From: Methanohalobium evestigatum Z-7303
GTDB lineage: Archaea > Halobacteriota > Methanosarcinia > Methanosarcinales > Methanosarcinaceae
Length of the DNA stretch: 64,000 nt
Assembly (NCBI RefSeq): GCF_000196655.1
Contig: NC_014253.1
Location: forward strand, 1,178,001-1,242,000
Direction: 5' to 3'
In this document: one piece after another, positions 53,683-61,617 of the stretch
Numbering within the stretch: position 1 is the first letter of the stretch
Layout of the letters: each line of letters begins with the position of its first letter
Position numbers and translations under genes: made by a program
The notes under the pieces: model-generated
The model's input: only the letters and a program-made list of their open reading frames with translations
The model's database searches: none
What the model was told of the DNA's origin: nothing

Positions 53683-54876
53683 ATGGGAAAAGTAGTAGCT
53701 CTATTTGTAAATACCCTGAAAAATGGTGGAGCTGAGAGAGTTACATCTAACTTATCACTTAACCTATCTAATGATTATAATAAAAAATTAATCTTATATA
53801 ATAAAGACCAAATTGATTATCCTTATGATGGAGATATAATTGATTTGAATATAGATCAATCTAACCCTGTTAAAATAACTGTAAATAATATATTTCTCAA
53901 AACATACCGATTTTTGAAAGTAATGCTAAAACTTAAAAAGGTAAAAAAAGAGCATAATATAAGTACTACTATAAGTTTTTTAAATAATCCTAATATACTA
54001 AACCTGTTTTCTAAATATGATGACAAAACTATAATATCTGTAAGAAATTATAATTCAAAATTATTATCAGGTTTTGATGGTAAAATTTACAGTGTATTAA
54101 TAAAATTGTTTTATAACAGAGCTGATCTAGTTGTTGCAGTTTCAGAGGGTGTTAAAAGAGACCTCATTGATAACTTCAAAATAAACCCTGATAAAATTAA
54201 AGTAATTTACAACCCTTATGAAATAAGCAAAATTCAAGAAATGATGAATGAAAGTATAGAAGTAGAATACAGAGATTTGTTCAATTCACCTGTCATCATA
54301 AATGTTGCTAGGTTAGTGGAGCAAAAAGGCCAGAAAAATTTGATTAAAGCTTTCAGTCAAGTAAAAAAAGAAATAGTGAATGCAAAATTAGTAATCCTTG
54401 GAAAAGGGGAACTTGAAGATGATTTGAGAACAATGGCTAAAGAATACAAATTGGAAAATGATATATTCTTTATTGGTTTCCAAAAGAACCCTTTTAAATT
54501 TATTAAAAAATCTTCTGTTTTTGTATTATCCTCGTACAACGAAGGTTTTCCTAATACCCTAGTAGAAGCCATGTCATGTGGAACCCCTGTAATATCTACA
54601 GATTGTAAATCAGGTCCAAGGGAAATACTCGCTCCAGATACAGATATAAATTTTGAAACCAAATCTATTGAATATTCTCGTTATGGTATACTTACACCTG
54701 TTTGTAACATAAATAATAGCAATAACTTGACAAAAAATGAATATATGCTCTCAGAATCTATAACTAGAATTTTAAAAGATAATGAATTAAATAAAAAATA
54801 TGGAGCACTTGCAAAAAAAAGAGCATATGATTTTGATATAGAAAATATAATTCCTTTGTGGGAACAAAATTTGTAA
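53683..54876 (+). CDS. Glycosyltransferase family 4, paralogue 1
   Basis: 397 residues. LFVNTLKNGGAERVTSNLSL at the N-terminus; donor domain NVARLVEQKGQKNLIKAFSQ, VILGKGELEDDL, and EGFPNTLVEAMSCGTPVIST. Residues about 120-340 are nearly identical in DNA to the gene at 57074, while both ends differ. Start ATG 53683, about 10 codons after an upstream TTG. Confidence 0.92.
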   Translation: MGKVVALFVNTLKNGGAERVTSNLSLNLSNDYNKKLILYNKDQIDYPYDGDIIDLNIDQSNPVKITVNNIFLKTYRFLKVMLKLKKVKKEHNISTTISFLNNPNILNLFSKYDDKTIISVRNYNSKLLSGFDGKIYSVLIKLFYNRADLVVAVSEGVKRDLIDNFKINPDKIKVIYNPYEISKIQEMMNESIEVEYRDLFNSPVIINVARLVEQKGQKNLIKAFSQVKKEIVNAKLVILGKGELEDDLRTMAKEYKLENDIFFIGFQKNPFKFIKKSSVFVLSSYNEGFPNTLVEAMSCGTPVISTDCKSGPREILAPDTDINFETKSIEYSRYGILTPVCNINNSNNLTKNEYMLSESITRILKDNELNKKYGALAKKRAYDFDIENIIPLWEQNL

Positions 54877-55017
54877 ATTTATTAAAAGGTTTTAAAAAAG
54901 ATATTTTTGGAAAAATAACTCAATTTCAGACAAATTTAAAATACATTAAATTTTGAGATTAACTGGTTTATTTATAGATTACTTATAAACATTTCTAAAT
55001 ATTTTGTAGTGATTGTT

Positions 55018-55845
55018 ATGAAAGATAAATATGGAAGAACTTACGAAGCTATTAAAAACCATTACGATGTAGAAAAACAGATAGCAAACAAACTTAAAAA
55101 GTCTACAAGAGAAGAGAGAACAGAAATATATAGAAATATGTATGATGAATTATTTTCTAAAGTTCCCAATCATCCTAGATTATTGAAACGAAATAATGAG
55201 GAAGAAAGAAAAAAATCAATTAATAATAAGCTAAATTTTTTGCTTGAATTTGTAAATGATAGTGATACTTTTTTGGAAGTTGGTCCGGATGATTGTAGAT
55301 TAGCTTTTGAAGTATGTAATTATGCACAATATGTATATGGACTAGATATATCTGACCAGATAGGTGATTATCCTAAAGAAAAAATACCTGCTAATTTCGA
55401 GCTATTAATATATGATGGTTATAATTTGAATATGGATGATGAAAAAATAGATGTTTCATATAGCGACCAAATGATAGAACATTTGCATCCTGATGACATA
55501 GAATTACATTTCCAAATGATAAATAGAATTCTTAAACATAATGGTTGTTATATTTTAGAAATACCCCATAATTTTAAAGGTCTCCATGATGTATCAAAAT
55601 GATTTTCCGAGGTCCCTGAAGGATTTCATTTAAAAGAATACACTTATAAAGAAATCATAAATATCTTAAAATATACAGGATTTTCAAATTGGAAATGTTA
55701 TAGATTAATCAAAGGTTATAATATCAAAACTCCAACATCTATTATTACATTCATGGAAAAAATTATGAACCCTTTGCCAAAAAAAATGAAAAAAATAGTA
55801 TCATCATTATTATTTCCAAATATTGTAATTGTTGCATATAAATAA
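55018..55845 (+). pseudogene. SAM-dependent methyltransferase with in-frame TGA
   Basis: From ATG 55018 the frame gives FLEVGPDDCRLAFEVCNYAQ, GLDISDQIGD, DVSYSDQMIEHLHPDDIELH (motifs I-IV of class I methyltransferases), YILEIPHNFKGLHDVSK, then TGA 55600-55602. The same frame continues FSEVPEGFHLKEYTYKEIIN to TAA 55845. The tail is the expected C-terminus, so the TGA replaces one codon, probably Trp. Either a recent nonsense mutation or a sequencing error. A glycan methyltransferase would fit the context. Confidence 0.75.
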
Positions 55846-56017
55846 TATTAACCATATTTCTTGCAAAGAATTATAGGTTATATTATAATTTTCAGTAAAT
55901 GTTACATTAAATGATTATTAGCTATTATAACTTTTGAAATAATCAGATAATTTAATAAAGAAGTATTCAAATTATATATTCATTATATGTTTTAGGATAA
56001 TTATAGTTACGATTAAT

Positions 56018-57073
56018 ATGAAAATACTTATAACAGGTACTGCTGGATTCATAGGCTTCCATCTAGTTAAAAAATTAGTTAATTCTGAACATGAAATTAT
56101 TGGATTGGACAATATCAATGATTATTATGATGTTAACCTAAAATATGGGAGATTAGAAGAAACAGGGATAAATTCAAAAAAAATTGAATACAATAAATTT
56201 GTACAAAGCGATTTATATCCAAATTACAGTTTTATTAAACTAAACCTTGAAGATAAAGAAAATATAAAATTTTTGTTTGAAAACGAGAAATTTGTTGTTG
56301 TTTGCCACCTAGCAGCCCAAGCAGGGGTAAGATACAGTATAACCCATCCTTATTCATACATACAGAGTAATATCGTAGGATTTTTAAATATACTTGAAAG
56401 TTGCAGATACAACAACATCAAACATCTGGTCTATGCCAGCAGTTCAAGCGTTTATGGGCTTAATAAAAAAATGCCATTTTCTACACAGGACAATGTCGAC
56501 CACCCCATAAGTTTGTATGCTTCAAGCAAAAAATCCAATGAACTGATGGCGCACACTTATAGTTATCTTTATAATATACCTACTACAGGATTGAGATTTT
56601 TCACAGTGTATGGTCCATGGGGTCGTCCAGATATGGCGTATTTCAAGTTCACAAAATCAATACTTGATGATAGACCGATTAATGTCTATAATTATGGTGA
56701 TATGCAGAGAGATTTCACCTACGTGGATGATGTAGTTGATGGTCTCATTAAAATTTTAGATAATGAACCACCATCTGGAAATAGTGATTGGTCCGGTGAG
56801 AAACCAGACCCATCCAGTTCCACAGCTCCATATAGGGTCTACAATATTGGGAATAATAATCCTGTCAATTTGATAGATTTTATCAATGCAATCGAGAAGG
56901 CAACTGGAAAAGAAGCTAAAAAAAACTATAAGCCACTACAACCAGGTGATGTTATTTCTACCTGGGCGGATATAGATAATTTAATAAAAGATTTTAATTA
57001 TGAGCCTAATACACCTGTTGAAAAAGGTATTAAGAAATTTGTAGGTTGGTACAGGAATTTTTATAATGTCTAA
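56018..57073 (+). CDS. NAD-dependent epimerase, UDP-glucuronate 4-epimerase-like
   Basis: 351 residues, extended SDR. ITGTAGFIGFHLVKKL is the NAD-binding GxxGxxG; LDNINDYYDVNLKYGRLEET and AAQAGVRYSITHPYSYIQSN are typical of CapI/UDP-GlcA 4-epimerases; YASSSSVYG and YASSKKSNE give the catalytic S and YxxxK. Likely interconverts UDP-glucuronate and UDP-galacturonate for the glycan. Its stop is followed immediately by the next ATG. Confidence 0.9.
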   Translation: MKILITGTAGFIGFHLVKKLVNSEHEIIGLDNINDYYDVNLKYGRLEETGINSKKIEYNKFVQSDLYPNYSFIKLNLEDKENIKFLFENEKFVVVCHLAAQAGVRYSITHPYSYIQSNIVGFLNILESCRYNNIKHLVYASSSSVYGLNKKMPFSTQDNVDHPISLYASSKKSNELMAHTYSYLYNIPTTGLRFFTVYGPWGRPDMAYFKFTKSILDDRPINVYNYGDMQRDFTYVDDVVDGLIKILDNEPPSGNSDWSGEKPDPSSSTAPYRVYNIGNNNPVNLIDFINAIEKATGKEAKKNYKPLQPGDVISTWADIDNLIKDFNYEPNTPVEKGIKKFVGWYRNFYNV

Positions 57074-58297
57074 ATGATTTCAAACTTGATATTTATGAGT
57101 AGAAGAATTGCTTTTTTAATACCTACCTTGAGTAATGGTGGAGCAGAGAAGGTTATATCTAATCTTTCGCTTAATCTCTCTCATGAATATGATAAAATTA
57201 TTCTTTTATATGATAGTAAACAGATAGACTATCAATATGATGGTGAAATCGTTGACTTAAATATTAATCAAATAGATACAAATAAAACCATATTTGAAAA
57301 ATTAATTATTAAATTATATAATACTATTACATCTACTAGAAAGGTAAAAAAAATAAAAAAAATGTATGGCATCCAAACAACTGTAAGTTTTCTTACCGAT
57401 TCTAATATTTTAAACATATTTTCTAAGTTAAATGATAAACTTATAATATCAGTAAGGAATTATAATTCAAAATTGTTGTCAGGTTTTGATGGTAAAATTT
57501 ACAGTGTATTAATAAAATTGTTTTATAACAGAGCTGACGCAATAGTAGCAGTTTCAAAAGGTGTTGAAAAAGATCTGGTAGACAATTTCAAAATAGATCC
57601 TGATAAAATTAAAGTAATTTACAACCCTTATGAAATAAGTAAAATTCAAGAAATGATGAATGAAAGCATAGAAGTAGAATACAGAGATTTGTTCAATTCA
57701 CCTGTCATCATAAATGTTGCTAGGTTAGTAGAGCAAAAAGGTCAGAAACATCTGATTAAAGCTTTCAGTCAAGTAAAAGAAGAAATAGTGGATGCAAAAT
57801 TAGTAATCCTTGGAAAAGGGGAACTTGAAGATGATTTGAGAACAATGGCTAAAGAATACAAATTGGAAAATGATATATTCTTTATTGGTTTCCAAAAGAA
57901 CCCTTTTAAATTTATTAAAAAATCTTCTGTTTTTGTATTATCTTCTTACAATGAAGGTTTTCCTAATACGCTAGTAGAAGCTATGTCTTGTGGAACCCCA
58001 GTAATATCTACAGACTGTAAATCAGGCCCAAGGGAAATACTCGCTCCAGATACAGATATAAATTTTGAAACCGAATCTATTGAATATTCTCGTTATGGTA
58101 TACTTACACCTGTTTTTGATAAATGCAAATTTAATAAAAATGACCTTTTAACTGAAAATGAAAAATTGCTTGCAAGTAGCCTTGTAGAGCTTTTAAAAAA
58201 TAATAAATTAAGGGAAGATTACGCATTATTAGCTCTACAAAGAGCACAAGATTTTGAAATCAAAAACATAATGTCACAATGGGAAGGAATCCTTTAA
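57074..58297 (+). CDS. Glycosyltransferase family 4, paralogue 2
   Basis: 407 residues from ATG 57074; ATG 57095 (MSRRIAFLIPTLSNGGAEKV) is an equally good start. Donor domain NVARLVEQKGQKHLIKAFSQ and EGFPNTLVEAMSCGTPVIST. About 660 bp in the middle are almost identical to the gene at 53683; the first ~110 and last ~50 residues are diverged. It directly abuts the epimerase and is probably cotranscribed. Confidence 0.92.
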   Translation: MISNLIFMSRRIAFLIPTLSNGGAEKVISNLSLNLSHEYDKIILLYDSKQIDYQYDGEIVDLNINQIDTNKTIFEKLIIKLYNTITSTRKVKKIKKMYGIQTTVSFLTDSNILNIFSKLNDKLIISVRNYNSKLLSGFDGKIYSVLIKLFYNRADAIVAVSKGVEKDLVDNFKIDPDKIKVIYNPYEISKIQEMMNESIEVEYRDLFNSPVIINVARLVEQKGQKHLIKAFSQVKEEIVDAKLVILGKGELEDDLRTMAKEYKLENDIFFIGFQKNPFKFIKKSSVFVLSSYNEGFPNTLVEAMSCGTPVISTDCKSGPREILAPDTDINFETESIEYSRYGILTPVFDKCKFNKNDLLTENEKLLASSLVELLKNNKLREDYALLALQRAQDFEIKNIMSQWEGIL

Positions 58298-58308
58298 ATT
58301 ACTTAAAT

Positions 58309-59289
58309 TTAAATCAAAGCTTTTACAGTATCTCTAATACTTTTTTCTGAATTATAAGTGGGTTCCCATCCAAGATTTTTAAGTTTATCTATCGACAACA
58401 TCATTTTTGGTACATCTCCTTTCCATCCTCTTGAACCACCTGTATAATTGAATTCTACATTTTTAAGACCCATTTCATCAACAACAATTTCTGCAATTTC
58501 TGTAACATTAATAGTATCTTCAGACCCTATATTATATATATTAACCGTATTATTGCTTTTATTAATAGAATATAAAATAGCATTTACACAATCATGTACG
58601 TGTAAATATGATTTCCTTTGCTGACCATCACCTAGTATTTCAAGTTGATTAGGGTTGATTTTTAATTTTTTTATAAAATCAAAAATTACTCCATGATTAC
58701 TACGGTTTCCTACTATATTTGCAAATCTAAATATCCATGACTGCATATCAAACGTATGACAAAATGAGGAAATCAAACCTTCGCATGAAAGTTTAGAAGC
58801 ACCATAGAGAGAAATGGGTACAAGTGGTCCATAATTTTCAGGTGTGGGTATTATATCAGCTTCTCCATATATAGTCGATGTAGATGTGAAAGCTATTTTT
58901 TTCACATTGTTTTTACGCATTGATTCAAGTAAATTGTATGTAGCTTTTATATTCTGATCAAAGTGGACTTTAGTATTTTCTGAACCTAATTTAACATCAG
59001 GATTAGCTGCTATGTGGAAAACAAAATCTGTTTCTTCACATGCTGAATCAATTTCTTTAAAATTAAGAAGGTTTCCATCAATAAACTTAAAGTTATTTTT
59101 GTTGATATGATGTTTAATAAAATTTTCATTACCCGAGCTTAAATTATCGAAAATTAAAATCTCATTATCATATTCCATTAATAGGTCTAGAATATGGCTT
59201 CCAATAAATCCGGCACCACCTGTTATTAATATTTTAGTTTTTGATGGTATATTTAGATTTGTTTGAAACATTAAATACCACAATTCCAA
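58309..59289 (-). CDS. NAD-dependent epimerase/dehydratase (GalE-like)
   Basis: 326 residues; ATG 59271 is an alternative start nearer the GGAGFIGSHILDLLMEYDNE NAD-binding motif. AFTSTSTIYGEADIIPTPEN and YGASKLSCEG give the catalytic residues. Likely UDP-glucose/galactose-type 4-epimerase or related. It lies 6 bp downstream of the GT4 gene at 59296, in one minus-strand operon. Confidence 0.9.
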   Translation of the reverse strand: MELWYLMFQTNLNIPSKTKILITGGAGFIGSHILDLLMEYDNEILIFDNLSSGNENFIKHHINKNNFKFIDGNLLNFKEIDSACEETDFVFHIAANPDVKLGSENTKVHFDQNIKATYNLLESMRKNNVKKIAFTSTSTIYGEADIIPTPENYGPLVPISLYGASKLSCEGLISSFCHTFDMQSWIFRFANIVGNRSNHGVIFDFIKKLKINPNQLEILGDGQQRKSYLHVHDCVNAILYSINKSNNTVNIYNIGSEDTINVTEIAEIVVDEMGLKNVEFNYTGGSRGWKGDVPKMMLSIDKLKNLGWEPTYNSEKSIRDTVKALI

Positions 59290-59295
59290 ATTTGT

Positions 59296-60480
59296 TCATT
59301 TGTAATATTTATCTACTTTTTTGAATAGGTTTCCAAGTTTATCAGTTTCTTTATCGATATTAAATTTATTAACAATAATTTGTCTTCCTTTAATTCCCAT
59401 TTTTTTTCTTTCATCTGGATTTTTGCAAAGCCTTATAATAGCATTTGTTAATTGTTTAACGTTTTTTTCAGGGATTATTAGCCCAGTATTTTCATTTTCT
59501 ACCAACTCTGGAATTCCTGATACATTTGTAGATATTACAGGTAATTCCATTGACATCGCTTCCATCATAGCTACTGGTATACCATCGCGATCACCATTTT
59601 TATCTATTACACATGGTAAAACAAATATGTCAGCAGTATTGTAATATTCTATTAGTTCATAGTCTGTGACATCACCTACAAAATTAACATATTCTTTTAT
59701 ATTCAATTCTTCAACTAATTTTTTTAGTTCATTCTCAAGTTCGCCACTTCCCACGATAATGAATTCACAATTAGTACAATGTTTAATAACTTCTGGTATA
59801 GACCTTATTAAATATATATGTCCTTTTTTTTCAATAAGTCTAGATACTGACAAAATTTTTACCCTTGAGCTATTATTTTGCTTATTTGTGGGTTTGAATT
59901 TTTCATAATCGATTCCGCATCTGATGACATTAATATTATTATTTGAACCTATAACATTTTTCATGTAATTTTTATTGTACTCAGATATTGTGATATTATA
60001 TTCAGCATCATCTAATGTTCTTTTTAAATGACTGATATTTGGATTACGATATAAATCATAAGCATGTGCTGTTAGAGTATAACTTAATCCAAAAATATTA
60101 CTCAGTACTCTTGCATGAGCAGCTTTTGTCGCAAAATGAGCATGTATATGATTAATATCAATCTTTTCAATAATTATTGAAAAATATGCCATTTTAGTTG
60201 CATGCAGTGGTAATCTTTTATCTAATAATTCTTTAATAATATATTTTAAATAATATTTAATGAATTTTGGTAAGTTCTTTAAAACATATGTAATATCAAA
60301 GTAATAGGTTTTGTTCAATAGTTCATTGTCTAGTTCATCATGAACAATTGACTCTGAAGGCTTGTATATAGAGAAAATATAAATATCAAAGCCTTTCCTT
60401 TTAAGGTTAAAAATTTCATTTAATATAAAGGATTCAGATAATTTTGGAAATTTAGATAATAAATATACTATTTTCACCAT
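59296..60480 (-). CDS. Glycosyltransferase family 4, third type
   Basis: 394 residues. YLLSKFPKLSESFILNEIFN opens the protein, as in colanic-acid WcaL-type and exopolysaccharide transferases; HIHAHFATKAAHARVL and LTAHAYDLYRN give the acceptor domain; SVSRLIEKKGHIYLIRSIPE, VGSGELENELKKL and DGIPVAMMEAMSMELPVIST the donor site. First gene of the operon with the downstream epimerase. Confidence 0.92.
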   Translation of the reverse strand: MVKIVYLLSKFPKLSESFILNEIFNLKRKGFDIYIFSIYKPSESIVHDELDNELLNKTYYFDITYVLKNLPKFIKYYLKYIIKELLDKRLPLHATKMAYFSIIIEKIDINHIHAHFATKAAHARVLSNIFGLSYTLTAHAYDLYRNPNISHLKRTLDDAEYNITISEYNKNYMKNVIGSNNNINVIRCGIDYEKFKPTNKQNNSSRVKILSVSRLIEKKGHIYLIRSIPEVIKHCTNCEFIIVGSGELENELKKLVEELNIKEYVNFVGDVTDYELIEYYNTADIFVLPCVIDKNGDRDGIPVAMMEAMSMELPVISTNVSGIPELVENENTGLIIPEKNVKQLTNAIIRLCKNPDERKKMGIKGRQIIVNKFNIDKETDKLGNLFKKVDKYYK

Positions 60481-60689
60481 ATCACCAAGATATTAGGTAT
60501 TTGATTTTTAGTTTTAATATTATGAATATATGGATTTAATTTTTAAAATTATTATGTTTTTTCCAAAATACTTATATCCCAACCTACCTGTAGTTTAATT
60601 ATCTAAAAAGGTATCTCATTTGCTGTATAATTAAAATATATTTATAGGAACATCATCTGAATATCTGAACTTATTAAATTTGTGATATT

Positions 60690-61523
60690 ATGTTATATAT
60701 ACATATAGGATTACCAAAGACCGGAACTACTTTTTTACAAGTTGAAATTTTTCCAAAATGGAACGGGATAAAATATCTTGGTGGTAGGAAAAAAGAAATA
60801 ACATTGAAGGAATTAGTCGAGATAGATGATAATCAAACATATCTTATATCTAAAGAATATCTAGCAGGTGAACCAAAAATTGTTAATTTAGCTAAGCTGT
60901 TTCCTGAAGCAAAAATAATGGTCAGTTTTAGAAAACATGATAAATGGGTAACTTCTAGGTATAAACAATATATTCAGGATATTAATTGTTCCACCTTAAG
61001 TTTCAAAGAATTTTTTGATATAGAAAACAATAATGGGTATTTCAAAAAAGAAAACCTTAACTACAGAAAAAAGATAAAAACTATAGAAGAATCTTTTAAC
61101 CAGAAACCTTTCGTTTTTTTACAAGAAGAACTTACAGATAACCTTGATGGAGTTCTAAAAGATATGGAATACTTCATGGGCGGAAGAGCTCCTAAAATTG
61201 ATAAATTGGGGGATAATAAATCTAACAAAGGTTTAGGTTATTACCAATCGATTGTAATGATGAATGTTAATAAATTATTTAAATGTCCAAAAAACCCTAG
61301 TGGCATCATTCCCTATAACCAATATACGTGGTTTGTAAGAAAAGTTATAAGATATATACTTCAAAATCCTTTAGCATCAGTACCCAAAAGATCAATAAAA
61401 ATGGATGAGAAACAAAAAAAATTAACTGAAGAATATTATAAAGATGACTGGAATTTTGTTTTGAATTACATTAAAAATGAATGTACTTACCGATATAATT
61501 TCGATGATTCAAGATATCGGTAA
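60690..61523 (+). CDS. Sulfotransferase-like protein 3
   Basis: 277 residues. IHIGLPKTGTTFLQVEIFPK at residues 5-24 is the classic phosphosulfate-binding loop; MVSFRKHDKWVTSRYKQYIQ gives the 3'-phosphate-binding Arg and Ser, and VFLQEELTDNLDGVLKDM the family YE-like segment. Probably transfers sulfate to a sugar hydroxyl. It directly precedes AglB. Confidence 0.85.
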   Translation: MLYIHIGLPKTGTTFLQVEIFPKWNGIKYLGGRKKEITLKELVEIDDNQTYLISKEYLAGEPKIVNLAKLFPEAKIMVSFRKHDKWVTSRYKQYIQDINCSTLSFKEFFDIENNNGYFKKENLNYRKKIKTIEESFNQKPFVFLQEELTDNLDGVLKDMEYFMGGRAPKIDKLGDNKSNKGLGYYQSIVMMNVNKLFKCPKNPSGIIPYNQYTWFVRKVIRYILQNPLASVPKRSIKMDEKQKKLTEEYYKDDWNFVLNYIKNECTYRYNFDDSRYR

Positions 61524-61617
61524 CCTAATATCTAACATCAAAAATCTTTTCTCAAAACACTTATATTCCATCCTAAAGAATAACTTGCAGAACTAAAAAT
61601 TAAAGCGAGTGGAATAC

